From positions 90,841,647 to 90,905,646 of the forward strand of contig OY757911.1 of assembly GCA_963585895.1 (NCBI GenBank): 64,000 nucleotides of DNA, given 5' to 3'. This document shows, in pieces, positions 22,845 through 33,785 of the stretch. Numbering within the stretch: the first letter of the stretch is position 1; each line of letters opens with the position of its first letter. The DNA comes from Sepioteuthis lessoniana. Taxonomy: Eukaryota > Mollusca > Cephalopoda > Myopsida > Loliginidae. The notes below the pieces were generated by a model. It saw nothing but the letters and a program-made list of their open reading frames with translations, made no database searches and was not told the DNA's origin. The position numbers and the translations under genes were made by a program.

Positions 22845-23395
22845 TTGGGTTTTATGGCATATCAACCTTTGTAGGTTATTTAATGCCAAATCCATTTTTA
22901 CACAATTAATCTGTTCTATTTAAAACAATTCAGTTTAGCATGAGAACACAGTTTAATTGTAAAAAAAAAATATTTCAAGTTATTCAGATTAGTCAAACAG
23001 TTCTAATTCCAACTATTCAATTTAGTATGAGTATAGATTTTGTTTTCATACAGTTAAATGTCAAAACAGTTTTTTTTTCGAACAATTCAGTTTAGAATAA
23101 GTACGTAGTTTACGTGTCAAAACAGTTCTATTAAAAGCAGTTCAATTTAGTATAAGTACACTGTTTAGTTCTATTTAACCCATAGACAGGACCCTATCAG
23201 GTACTACCATTCCAGACCTGAGTGGACCTATGGGTGATGGCAATGAAGGGGTACTCCGCAAAGCTCCAGCATTACTGGAGCCTCACCATCAAATTGTTTA
23301 GTGTTATATCCAGGACACTAGTTTAGTGGGGTCTTACCCCTCTGCAGTGGTGCATTAGATGTATTCTACTGCTCCAACCGACTGGGCGATAATGG
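22845..23395 (-). mobile_element. SINE family A, full length
   Basis: Tail at 22855-22888 with perfect outer (TGGCAT/ATGCCA) and inner (AACCT/AGGTT) stems; monomers 22905-23165 (AACAATTCAGTTTAGCATGA and variants); head 23168-23395 with stem CTCCAG-CATTA-CTGGAG at 23263-23279 and the CCTCTGCAG-type block. Confidence 0.9.
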
Positions 23396-24544
23396 AGCTG
23401 AATGGTCATCAGTAGGGAATATAATATTACTAGAAGCATCACTGTCGAAAAGCGAATAAACAAGAAAAATGTTTTTCTCTCGTAGAAAATAATTTTACCC
23501 CTAAGGGTCTCAAAAAGAAGGTTGTAATATTACTCCACCAAATAGGACGTTGTATCGTTACACTCCAAATGTATGGTAGTAACCTCGCCGTGGGAAAAGG
23601 TCACGAACACACAAAAATCTGTCTTGGTTCACTAGCACAAAAGTTTATTCGCTACTACACTTTTTAAGTAGTCGTTGAGGAGAAAGAAACAGAGTATGAA
23701 AGCTGAGTCGACCACGTTAGCTGGAAAAAGAGAAACACTATGTCATGAGGGGAAAGAGATCAGAGACAGATCTTGAATTTTACTTCTAGTTTTCTGTTGT
23801 AACGTACTTGTTCACTGGTTTCATTACCACAGCTGCGCGTCTGGTGTAAAAACCCTTTTCGGATCTTCCCCAAAATGGGGTTCGTAATTTTCGTCTCTCT
23901 TTACATTTCTCTGGCTGGTATTCAACTCTCGTCTTTGCCTCATCGCGTTTCCCTAATCGGAATCGTCCCTTAATTTCCACTTGGTGTCGGAGGAAGGAAC
24001 ATGTCCGATTCCGGTGGTTCCACACTAGCGCAGAAGATTTTTTTTCTCTCTCCTTCCCCAGAAATTAGCCCCCTGATCTCTTTTTAACTTTGAATCTCCA
24101 TAGGCCGCTGAATCGTGATACATAACTAAGTGACGCTGAAAATTAATACATTATTGAAGGAACACATACTTGAATTTTCTTTTATAAAAGTAATAATGAC
24201 GGAGTTGAGCTAGAGATACATACGCATACTGAAGTTTATCAAATCTATCGCTTTAATTATAAGATTTAGATAGGCTCCATATTAGCTAAAAAAGAGGTTA
24301 ATTTATCTATAATTCTAATTGGTAAGAACGTATTTTTAACAATCTAGGAGGGAAAAAAATTTAAAAACTATTTTGGGTTTTGATATTTCATAATTTGGGA
24401 AGCAATTTAAATATTATCGTCGGCCATCTTAAAGAAAAAAAAGGTGGTGTCTAAAACGAAGATGCTGATTGGTCAATAAATGCAAAAACTACAGCTTTTC
24501 GAGCCTCCTTTTCTACAAAAATTAACTCCTTTTTTTGTATGGAA
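23396..24544. other. Unassigned interval, possibly including an LTR relic
   Basis: 23560-24060 is less AT-rich than its surroundings and, on the minus strand, contains GCGAATAAACTTTTGTGC with a polyadenylation-like hexamer. No TG...CA ends or target duplication were found, so I do not call an LTR. 24060-24540 is AT-rich without recognised content. Confidence 0.3.
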
Positions 24545-24650
24545 TTCAATTGATATTCCATATGAAGACCTGGCAAGAGCGATGGACGATAGGGACCGAT
24601 TGCGAGAAAGGCAAGGGAATCCGCGTTGTTATCACAACTTGATGAACACA
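24545..24650 (+). pseudogene. Terminal fragment of the RTE-like LINE
   Basis: Encodes EDLARAMDDRDRLRERQGN, the last residues of the LINE protein, then ends near a TTGATGA tail. Stem GTTG/CAAC is visible at 24634-24647. Confidence 0.75.
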
Positions 24651-24654
24651 CACA

Positions 24655-24675
24655 CATATATATATATATATATAT
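24655..24675. repeat. (TA)n microsatellite
   Basis: About ten TA units. Confidence 0.95.
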
Positions 24676-24735
24676 TAGGGTTGGCTGAAAAGTTCATAGA
24701 TGACATCATTTCTGCTATTGACAACTTGCGCAGGT
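24676..24735 (+). mobile_element. mariner terminal fragment
   Basis: GGGTTGGCTGAAAAGTTCAT is a mariner-type terminal repeat. The same 55 bp occur at 32174-32230. Confidence 0.65.
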
Positions 24736-26413
24736 TTCGAAAAATTGCGAAAAATTTCACTTGCAATTGCTTACAGAAGATCAGTTGAAATGCCTTATTC
24801 TTATCGTTGGTCTTCAATCTCCTCACGACGCAAATATTCGCGTTCAACAACTGTCGAAACTTGAGCGACAAAAACAAAATGTTACAATGAAAGATACCAC
24901 AACTGAGTGCTAACGTTTACTGAGTTTGAAACGCGACACTCAGATGGTACAACAGGCAACGAAACCATCTACTACATCTAACAGCATACAAGCAAAAGAT
25001 TCTCCGAATGCATCTAAAAAGTGCTCACTAACAGCATGTTGTTATTGAGACGAATGGCCTTATTCACGTTTTTACTCATGTAAATAAAAAACAAAAGCAA
25101 AGACAAACACCTGGGTTAGAAATGTAACCGGTGCGGACACAAGGAAGGCTTCTGTTACACTCAGAAAGTAAAACTTCCAACAAACAAAATAATACCCGCT
25201 TTAGTTTCAGTTCTAAACACTTTCCTCAGAAGCCATATCACACACACACACTAGTTAATTTTGAGTCTCGCAGAAAATATATAACAGTTTTAGTCTGTTT
25301 TCAGCCTGACACCGCTTCAGGCGTAACATTCACTTGGACATTAATCGGTAAACCTGGAGTAGGCTCAAAGTGCTTCAGACGATTTTATTTAGTTAATAGG
25401 CAAGCTAAGCTGTAACGTGTCGCATAACAGCACAAATCTTTTAGGGATATATTATCTTACTGATTGTTCAGATTTAAATTTACTTGAACTTGACTTGATA
25501 GAAGAACTTGACCTTTTTAATTTTGGGGAAAAAAAGCAGTCTTAAAACTAAGTTCTATTGTGTTTTCCAGAATGGCTTTGGATGTTTTGCCAAGATCAAT
25601 ACGAGTTTAAAGCTAAAGGAAAATATGAAAACGGTTTTCCGTCCCAAACGTGCATAGTATACGCGACTCTCGCCACGGTAGATAAAGAATTGGAACGTCT
25701 TCAAGAAGCAGGAACAATTCAATCAGTTAATTATTCCAAGAGAATAGTTCCCTTTGTCATCATAAAATAGACCAATAACATAACACGCTTGATTGAACAA
25801 AGCGTTGGATTGACACGAGTATCCATTACAAGTGCTGGAAGACCTATTTACAGTGGGGGAACCTCCTTTGAAAAACTTGACCGCACTGACCCCTACCTTC
25901 ATGTGGAAGTTGATGATGATTCTAAGAAGTTACTGACGATAAATACACACTCACAGCTGTTCTGATTTCCTCTCTTCCTTTTAGAATAAAGTCAGCACCA
26001 GTCATATTCCAATAGACAATGGATACTTTGCTATCTGATTTAAAAGACGAGATAATTGTTTCATGTTCAAATCCAGAAGAATCCCCACAACTTTTGAATG
26101 AAGTAGTTGACCGAATTTCGCAATATGAATTTCATTTACAGGCTGACAAAAGTGAATTTTTTCGAACAGCAATTCGATATTTAGGAATTATTTTTGATAA
26201 AAGTGTTCGTAGATCAGACGCAGAGAATATTTACGTTATCCAACACAATTTTACCCCCTTTCTTCAGTCTGGTTAGCCACTACCGAGCATTTTTGCTAGA
26301 TAGCCTTTTGAAAAAATATGTACCATGGAACTGATCAAGCGAATGTCCGTTCACTTTTTAGAATTAAGCTTTTTCTTGGTTCTGTATTATTTATAACCTA
26401 TTACAACCCATCT

Positions 26414-26674
26414 AACCGACTCATTGGTCTAGTGGGTTGAGTGTTTGACAATGGCTCTGGAGACCTGGGTTTAATCTCAGTTCGCGTCATACCAAAGACT
26501 TTAAAAATGGAACTTGATACCTCCTTGCTTAACACACAGCAATATAAGGTACGTATCAAGGGTAAAGTGAAACAATCCAGGGAAAGAAGTAGCGCTCTCC
26601 CCTACACCTCGGTGTAGTAGCTATTGAAAAGTGAGTCATCTCGTCGCCCTCGACTACGGTTGCCAACTTTACTT
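26414..26674 (+). mobile_element. SINE family C inserted in the Gypsy element
   Basis: Standard C body. Flanked by TACAACCCATCT (26402-26413) and TACAATCCATCT (26675-26686), a target duplication with one mismatch. Confidence 0.95.
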
Positions 26675-27579
26675 TACAATCCATCTGGGGACATTCTAGT
26701 TTCTCGTGCTTCAAACTATGAAATCGGATCACTTAGTTCACACATTTTTCCTGACGGAAGAAAAAAGCAATAGCTCATAGATCCCTAACAACTGCTGAGT
26801 GTAATCACGACAAAATCGAAAAAGAAGCCTTAGCAATTGTGTTTGGTATCAAAAAGATTATTAAAATGCTGCACGGGCAACATTTCACTCTTGTAGCAGA
26901 TCGCAAGCCCCCAGTTTGTATTTTTGGATCCAAGAAAAGCATCCCAATCGACACAGCTAACCGTTTGCAACGCTAAGCCATTATTCTTTTGGATTATGAC
27001 TTCACAATCAAATACCAGTTGACTGATAAAATCGGCCAAATAGATGCATTGTCAAGACTCATGAATTCTCATCAGAAACAACCGGAAGACAACGTTGTTG
27101 CTGCAGTATCAGTGGAACAGGAAATCAGTAGTGTTAGCATTCAAAGTCAGATCTCTGCTAATTACTGCTGTGATGGTCCATGAAACCAGTGTCTGTGATC
27201 CGTTACTAAAAATAATTATCCATTTCTGCCGCACACGCTAGCAATCAGTAGGTTCAGATCAAAAAGTTCAATCTTTCTACAAACGTCGATCCCGCTGTTT
27301 GAATTCGAGGGTGGTATACTTTTCGTCGAACGTGTAGTTGTACTATTATAACAGCAACCCCAAACTCCTCAAACAATATCCTTTTTGGCGCCAGGGAATC
27401 AACCACATCGAGGCCTTAGCTCGCAGTTTTATCTACTGGCTGGATATGGACAGTTGGAGGAACTTGTACGTACTTGTTAAAAATGACAACTAGTGGCAAA
27501 ATCCCCATGGAAAAAATAAACTCCGTTCATGGACTTTGCGGGACCTATCAATGGCCTACATTATTTGATTCTAATTGAT

Positions 27580-27868
27580 ACTATTTACCAACCCCTCTGC
27601 TCGGGCAGGATATGACACAAGGTCAGTTTTTAAGCGGAGTTTAACAGGTTTGAATTCAGAGTTTTCCTTCTCCTAGACTAGTTGCCTAACCAAGGCTGAA
27701 GAACCTAGTCTGTCCTACTATTTACCCATAGCTGGAGGGAGAATAATTGGATTCATACCTTTCCCAAGGGTATTAGTGCTATGTGAAATGCAATCAGTCT
27801 CGTCCAGGATTTGAACTCGTGTCGCCGTGTCCAATTCCTACGACGATAACGACTACACCACGGGCACC
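27580..27868 (-). mobile_element. SINE family B inserted in the Gypsy integrase region
   Basis: Full-length B on the minus strand, with A box GTGGTGTAGTCG and B box GAGTTCAAATCC. Perfect 15-bp target duplication TTGATTCTAATTGAT at 27565-27579 and 27869-27883. Confidence 0.97.
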
Positions 27869-27984
27869 TTGATTCTAATTGATGCTTATAGTAAATGTCC
27901 GGAAGTAAGTATCATGAATCGCACCAATTCCGGTGAAACTATGATATCATAAAATAATAAAACTATGATATTATAAAAGAATAA

Positions 27985-28165
27985 AGAATGCTACGAGCTA
28001 TATTGAACGAATCTAGGAAGCAAGACCCCACGAAAAAATAGCTGTACGGCCACTTTCTTTCCATCTCTAAATTCATCCAAGTAAGACGAACAAGACATAC
28101 AGGACAAGACTGGAAAAGCAAGGACGAACTCATAAGTGACGTTCTCCTCCGAACCCAAGTTTTTT
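27985..28165 (+). pseudogene. RTE-like LINE fragment inside the Gypsy element
   Basis: Encodes pieces of RMLRAILNES and the QVRRTRHTGQDWKSKDELIS region. It breaks the integrase between about 27950 and 28200. Confidence 0.85.
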
Positions 28166-28904
28166 AGCAGATTCAATCTAAAATATATTTCAGCTTTGTA
28201 TAACGGTAGTACATTTTTCTCGGCAGAATTTTCAACACATCCGGTCACCGCCATTAGATCCACAATCAAATGGACAAGTAGAGTGTTTTCAGGACACATT
28301 TAAGAGAACACTCTCAAAACTTAAAAGGGAGAGAGATTCACCGGAAATTATACAGATATTCTTGAAAAACTATAAAGCAACTCCAAATCACTTTGTGCTA
28401 GATTGTCGATCACCTGCCTAAACACTTATAAAGCGGAAGATCCGCATATCCGTTGATGTCATACGTCCAGTTTTGCATCATTTTCTCAGGAGAAATTCGG
28501 ATATGGAAAACTCATTTAACTGCAAAAATGGCGCTGAAAAACGTGTTTTTACCTGGACAATTCTTGCTCACCAAAGAATATCGCAGTGAAGTCGAAAAGT
28601 GGGAACAAGTTTACATTGAGCACCATACTGAACATCACTAATGATGTGGATGTACAGTCTTCTATCCGAGTTCGACATGAAAACCAGCAATGCTCTTCAT
28701 TTGTCCCAGTCAGTGAATTACATGACCCATTCCGCCCGATATCTTGTTCAACACTTTTGAACTTTCTTATAATCCCCAACCTAAACCGAGGATTGAAAAA
28801 AGGTTAAAATAGCGGGAACAAGACAATGACGACAGGTCGCGTTCTAAGACTGGTCAAACCACAACAGTTCGTCCGGCATCAATAGCCGTACGAGTAGATA
28901 CCTT

Positions 28905-28914
28905 AAAGGGGAGG
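28905..28914 (+). promoter_or_regulatory. Polypurine tract of the Gypsy element
   Basis: AAAGGGGAGG directly precedes TGTAAG, the expected arrangement for plus-strand priming at the 3' LTR edge. Confidence 0.8.
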
Positions 28915-29272
28915 TGTAAGAGAACAACCTCCCAACGAATCTGTTATTCGTACACCCATGTCTAAAGTAAATGCCGTGTAATACAAAAGAAAAGAATGAC
29001 TCGAGAACAGTTCAACCAGAGACCAAGCGTGGGATTTGTTATCTTTTTTTTTAACTGGACGAACGAGGCAACAGAAAATGAACATTTAGCGAGAATACAA
29101 TAATTTGGTTCGTGCACATCATTTAAGTTTCCCTTTCGGGTATCACCTTATTAGTTGACACAGTTAATTCTTTGAATTCTAATTACCTTGTCTATCAGAT
29201 ACCCTGTACCAGGGATTATATAAGTAAAATTCAAGAACAAAACATAAGAACGCTAAAATATTTTTTGATCTT
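28915..29272 (+). mobile_element. 3' LTR of the Gypsy element (incomplete)
   Basis: Starts TGTAAGAGAACAACC after the polypurine tract. A TATATAAG promoter-like word lies at 29217-29224. The right end is cut by a B-type fragment at about 29274, so the CA terminus is not seen. Confidence 0.7.
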
Positions 29273-29273
29273 C

Positions 29274-29345
29274 ACCCAACCCCACCACAAATGGCAGGAT
29301 GAAGCACAAGGGCAAATTTTAAGCCGAGTAAAGCTGGTTTGAATC
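29274..29345 (-). mobile_element. SINE family B, tail fragment
   Basis: CACCCAACCCCACC, then GGCAGGATGAAGCACAAGGG and GAGTAAAGCTGGTTTGAA match the B 3' end. Confidence 0.7.
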
Positions 29346-29488
29346 CAGCCACATAAAATTGTGCATAAATTATTAGTATAAGATAGAAATACTTGAAGCC
29401 ATATTACTGTGTGTAAACAAATGATTATTTCTATTGAATAGGAATAGTTACTGGACACCATATAATTGAGTATAAATCATTTGCATGA
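29346..29488 (+). mobile_element. A2-type monomer block
   Basis: Three monomers of about 48 bp (AGATAGAAATACTTGAAGCC and variants) immediately before a family A head. Confidence 0.7.
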
Positions 29489-29489
29489 G

Positions 29490-29862
29490 ATAGTGGCCCA
29501 GTCAGCTCGGGCAGTAGAAAACACCGACCGCATCTCTGCAGAGGGGTAAAACTTCCCCAACGAGTTTCCTGGATATGACATTAAACAAGCTGATAGTGAG
29601 GCTTCTGTAATGCCGGAGCTTTGGGGAGTGCGGAGTACCCTTTTAATACCATCGCTCTAAGGACCACTCAGGTCCAGAGTGGTAGCACTTGATAGGGTCC
29701 TATCTGTGGGTCAGATAGAACAAAACCGTTTTCTTTCGCTTAACTGAATTGTTTGAAATAGAACTGTTTTTACATTTAACTGTGTGTAAACAAAAAAAAC
29801 TGTGTATTTATGCTAAACTAAATTGTTATAAATAGAACTGTTTTTAGATTTAAAAATAACAA
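29490..29862 (+). mobile_element. SINE family A, first half of a dimer
   Basis: Head 29495-29725 (GGCCCAGTCAGCTCGGGC, CACCGACCGCATCTCTGCAG, stem TGCCGGAGC region, CTGATAGGGTCCTATCTG), then about 130 bp of monomers. No 3' tail before the next head begins. Confidence 0.8.
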
Positions 29863-29865
29863 TTA

Positions 29866-30825
29866 GCTCAGTTGGCTGCAGAATACACTGTCTGCATCCC
29901 TGCAGAGGGGTAAAACTCCCCCACTGATGAATGTCCTGGATATGGAAATTTACTAAACTTTTTGCTTAGATGTGGCACAAGGCCATATGAAAGGAGCACC
30001 CAATGAGACTCGAACTCACTCGTGTAGGTTTGCTAGCTGAGCTTGCTAACCATTACACCACCAATGTCCTGGATATGGCACTAAACAATCTGATGGTGAG
30101 GGTTCAGTAATGCTGGAGCTTTGGGGAATGTAGAGTCCTCTTCATTCCCATCGCCCCCAGATCCTCTCTGGCCCGAAATGGTAGCACCTGATAGGGTCCT
30201 ATCTATAGTTCAAATAGAACTGTTTGACATTTAAACTGTGCTTACGTTAAACTGAATTATTTGAAAAAGATCTTTTTTAACATTTAACTCTGTGTAAACA
30301 AAAAAACTGTACTTAAGCTAAACTGAATTGTTAGAAATAAAACTGCTTGATCATTTAACTGTGTGTAAACAAATGACTGATGCTTAATTGAATTGTTAGT
30401 GATACACAGCAATGCTTGTAACCATTTAAGTTTGTTGACATGCTGAACTGAATTGTTTGAAATAGAACTGTTTGATCGTTTAACAGATTTTAAACAAAAA
30501 ACTGTGTAACTATGCTAAACTGAATTGTTTGAAATAGAACTGTTTTACTTTTAACTTTTTTTAACAAAAAATCTTTATCTAAATAAATGACTGTGTGTAA
30601 ACAAAAAAACTGTACTTATGCTAAACTGAATGGTTTGAAATTAAGTGAAATAATTTAAGTGCGTGCAAAAAAAAAAAAAAAAAAAAAAAAGAAAAGAGCT
30701 CAGGCTTGCTTTAAAATGTTATCTACAAAATGTGTTACCAAATCATATATATATATATATGTATATAGGATTTGGCATTAAATTACCGACAATAGTTGAT
30801 ATGTCATAAAACCAAACCAAGTATT
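29866..30825 (+). mobile_element. SINE family A, long copy with nested E
   Basis: The head starts TTAGCTCAGTTGGCTGCAG, the best A-box match among the A copies and a hint of tRNA ancestry. Monomers extend from about 30200 to 30665, then a poly-A run (30669-30690), a TA run (30746-30762), and the tail GGATTTGGCATTAAATTACC. A family E SINE is inserted at 29946-30062. Confidence 0.85.
29946..30062 (-). mobile_element. SINE family E inserted in an A head
   Basis: 117 bp flanked by a perfect 16-bp target duplication AATGTCCTGGATATGG (29930-29945 and 30063-30078). The minus strand carries GGTGTAATGGTTAGCAAGC and GAGTTCGAGTCTC (A and B boxes) and the tail hairpin CTAAGC...GTTTAG. Confidence 0.97.
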
Positions 30826-31010
30826 AGATAGAAAGACTTGAAACCATATAACTGTGTGCAAACAAAAGATTATTATTGTTAAATAACAAGAATGGTTACT
30901 TGAAACCATATAATTGTGCATTAATTATTTGTATTAGATAAGAACATTTAAAATAATATAATCGCTTGGTTGCGTTTGGTTTATTTGTTTAATAGGACAA
31001 TATGATTGTG
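30826..31010 (+). mobile_element. A2-type monomer block
   Basis: Monomers AGACTTGAAACCATATAACT, TTACTTGAAACCATATAATT and variants. Confidence 0.7.
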
Positions 31011-31489
31011 TGCAAGCAAATAGTTATCACAACAGACTAACAGAGGAATGAAAAAAAAAAAAAAAAAAGCCAACAAAAAAACACCTATTGCATTGTGACG
31101 TTAGAAATAAAACAAAATGATTATGAATATAATCAAACATTTACAATGAAGCAAATTTCGGTATTAAATAAACCATAAAACCAAAACAAACAGAACCAAT
31201 CAACATGAAGGAATGGATGCATGAATGATGTTAGCTCATGACGCATTTCAAGTAATACTGTATAAATACTGTTGTCACGAGAGTAATTCTGGCATTTATG
31301 CTCAGGGTTGCGTTTATTATAAAGAAAAACACCGTATATTTTCAAATGCCAAATAACATAATAAATAAATAAATAAATAAACATAAAATAAAAACGTTGA
31401 CGACCAGACGATCTGAAAAGTGAATTACAAAAATGATATAACCAATTTTGCATCTTGTCTAGCACTGTTCAATCTTTTACGAGGGATGA
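31011..31489. other. Unassigned interval
   Basis: Includes a poly-A run (31052-31068) and (AAAT)n at 31360-31382. No gene recognised. Confidence 0.4.
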
Positions 31490-31735
31490 TTATTAGTTAC
31501 TTGACGCCATACAGTTCTGTTCAAGTTGATCGTATTAGATAGGAATATTGATAAATAGAATTACTTATGGAAAATAGCAATACTTGAAACCATTTAACTG
31601 TGTGCAAACAGGTGCGCTCTAACTCGTTTAAAAATAAATTTAACTGCGAATCATATATGCATAAACGGGATTTGGCATTAAATAACCACCAAATGTTGAT
31701 ATGCCATTATACCAAATAACATAACCAAACTAAAT
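31490..31735 (+). mobile_element. Headless monomer block with A-type tail
   Basis: Monomers around 31490-31620, then GGATTTGGCATTAAATAACC at 31670-31689 and GTTGATATGCCATTATACC. Confidence 0.7.
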
Positions 31736-32143
31736 TTGCAGCAGACAATTACTCTGAATTTTGCCTTATACCAGACCTAAACATATTTCCATCATGTCCA
31801 CAAGAACTACAAATTTGTCAAGAACTGGGCGCTTGTTTAATAAAGAGCAGAATTAGAATTGAAGGGCAGAGGTCAGCCTGTTTGTACTAAGCATTCCAAA
31901 AAAAGTTTCGTTCTACCGGGTCGGGGGTTAAGGTTGTGGAACTGGACTAGTCGAAGTCGGAAGCAATTTGGTCCCGAGTCTGTAAAAATATACACAGGAC
32001 CTAAATGTTATTACTAATGAATGGTTCTGCCATTTACAAAGAGTTAAGAGTCAAAGGTTTAATCTACCCCACTTTACTGTTCAACTGAGTTAACCATGAA
32101 AGGAGCATTGTGAGAAAATTGCTAAGATTAATAAATATTAAAT
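31736..32143. other. Unassigned interval
   Basis: Nothing recognised. Confidence 0.4.
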
Positions 32144-32172
32144 TCTATCTATCTATCTATCTATCTATCTAT
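32144..32172. repeat. (CTAT)n microsatellite
   Basis: Seven CTAT units. Confidence 0.97.
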
Positions 32173-32173
32173 C

Positions 32174-32397
32174 CGGGGTGGGCTGAAAAGTTCATAGACT
32201 GAAAAGTTCATATAATGACATCATATCTGCTGTTGACTCTTTTTTTTTTTTTTTTTTTTTTACTTTTGTAGGTTCCGAGCACAGCAACACCGATGAAAGA
32301 AGTGTGAAGACCACATGGGTAACTATGTTGAAAAATAGATCTCTTTTAGTCACATTCTATGAAAGTATCTTGATCAGCTTCCGAACTTTTGTGTCGG
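32174..32397 (+). mobile_element. mariner deletion derivative
   Basis: Begins with GGGTGGGCTGAAAAGTTCAT, as at 24676, with the AAAAGTTCAT word duplicated. Before the right end, KCEDHMGNYVEK followed by a stop (32305-32343) resembles the mariner transposase C-terminus. GAACTTTTGTGTCGGCCC (32376-32393) is a worn complement of the left end. Only about 220 bp remain. Confidence 0.65.
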
Positions 32398-32407
32398 CCC
32401 TCGTGTA

Positions 32408-32435
32408 TATGTATATATATATATATATATATATA
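32408..32435. repeat. (TA)n microsatellite
   Basis: About 13 TA units abutting the mariner derivative. Confidence 0.95.
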
Positions 32436-32439
32436 GATG

Positions 32440-32520
32440 AACAAATAGGAATATTTCTTGTATTATTTTTTTTATTGTTCTCAACTAGTTTCGACCTTTG
32501 GTCAGCGTTAGGAGAAAAGT
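32440..32520 (-). mobile_element. Fragment carrying the GAAAC hairpin module
   Basis: Minus strand reads GACC-AAA-GGTC-GAAAC at 32503-32488, the same plan as in SINE families F and G. No tRNA-like head is visible. Confidence 0.4.
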
Positions 32521-33073
32521 TTTTGCGAAATATATTTTTTAGTTAGTTTTTGAAATAATTTTAAAGAGAGAAACGATGATAAATGACTTAGCATATCCAT
32601 TTGTTGAGTAAAAATTACTTTTCTTTTAATCTAAGTGTCATCAACATACCTTTATATGATCTCTGATTTCAAAGACACCTGGAACTGAGTTCTCCATTTG
32701 GGAGATATATGTTTATCATGGACGGAGTGTGTTTCAAATTGACTTTGACAGCTTGCTTTGTTTATTTAAGTGTTTATACGTCACACCCAAATCCGTCCAT
32801 CCTATTTCAAAGCAGCACCTTGAGGACGATTAAGCTTGATGTTAAAGACATTTGGAGTAAGTGTTTGTTTAAGCTTTGTTCATTTATCTTCGTGTGGTTC
32901 TATTATTGCCGCGATATAGTCCAATGCGTCTTTAAAAAATGTTTTTCTATGATGGTGAACTTTACATTTCTGTTTAAATCATGACCGGTTGAGTGGAAGT
33001 GTTGATCTGTTAGTATTAGTTTGTTGTAATCCATAGATTTGATTCTGTATCTGTAGTTACTAATCTAAAGTAA

Positions 33074-33074
<1 letters not shown>
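32521..33074. other. Unassigned interval
   Basis: A plus-strand frame of 91 codons (32709-32984) is Phe/Cys-rich and unrecognised. I call no gene. Confidence 0.35.

Positions 33075-33143
<69 letters not shown>
33075..33143. repeat. (CA)n(TA)n compound microsatellite
   Basis: About 14 CA units followed by about 20 TA units. Confidence 0.97.
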
Positions 33144-33144
<1 letters not shown>

Positions 33145-33540
33145 GGGGATTGAATAACAAATAAAACTCAGTAACATAAAAAAATTTATTGTATAAACAC
33201 AAAAAAATTAACAATCTCCTAAAACGCCTCTGACAGGAAGGGCAATCTACGCATGCCTGAAAAGATGGGTTTCCTGGTGCCAAAAAAAAAAAAAAAAAAA
33301 GAAACTCCTCAGATCCCGATAGAGATCTCAATTGGATGAACGACTATTTCACTGGTTCGGAAAAACGTTCCCTCCACGAAATAGCAGTCAACCTGGGAAT
33401 AAAAGTTGAGTTTGAAAGTATCCCTGTCTCTTTTCCGTCATTCATTCCTTCTCAACCGGAAGAATCAACGAAAGAAGATAAATAAATGGGGATAAAAAGA
33501 AAAAATATATTTCATAATCTTTACAAACACAGCCAAGCCT
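33144..33540. other. Unassigned interval
   Basis: A poly-A run lies at 33281-33300. No gene recognised. Confidence 0.4.
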
Positions 33541-33575
33541 TATATATGTGTGTGTGTGTGTGTGTGTGTATGTAA
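33541..33575. repeat. (TG)n microsatellite
   Basis: TATATA followed by about ten TG units. Confidence 0.95.
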
Positions 33576-33666
33576 AATAGGTTTATGGCTCTTACTAGCT
33601 CACTTGGTGAGTTAATGCAGGACCAAATGTTGTAGTATTATTGAATAGAACTCAATAAAAATAGAA

Positions 33667-33668
<2 letters not shown>

Positions 33669-33733
<65 letters not shown>

Positions 33734-33785
33734 CATGGTAGTGTCTGTGACCCTGGCTTTCATGCTTTTCGTATTCGTCAGATAG
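33669..33785. repeat. (TA)n with a shared 3' flank
   Basis: About 31 TA units, then TTACATGGTAGTGTCTGTGA and CCCTGGCTTTCATGCTTTTC. The same (TA)n-plus-flank junction occurs at 62172-62235, so the microsatellite belongs to a dispersed element. Confidence 0.85.

Larger units (their letters stand above)
24740..28914 (+). pseudogene. Ty3/Gypsy LTR retrotransposon body, decayed and interrupted
   Basis: Plus-strand remnants in order: gag C-terminus with a CNRCGHKEGFC zinc-knuckle relic (25117-25149); aspartic-protease region near 25265-25400; RT from ATVDKELERLQEAGTI (25675) to VEVDDDSKKLLTI (25905) and beyond; RNase H (EKEALAIVFGIKK at 26819, then FTLVADRKP, DYDFTIKYQLTDKIGQ); integrase pieces around 27400-27560 and 28225-28430; and a C-terminal segment with PGQFLLTKEY (28552). 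Stops and frame shifts occur throughout, and the YLDD segment of the RT appears deleted (around 26040). No 5' LTR is visible: the element starts abruptly after the mariner fragment. Insertions at 26414-26674, 27580-27868 and 27985-28165 break it further. Confidence 0.9.

Noticed and set aside
23560..23780. Candidate LTR
   Set aside because: Polyadenylation-like hexamer only; no TG...CA ends, target duplication or partner repeat.
33669..33731. Frames rich in Tyr-Ile repeats (also at 33085, 49806 and 61630)
   Set aside because: Direct translation of TA microsatellites.
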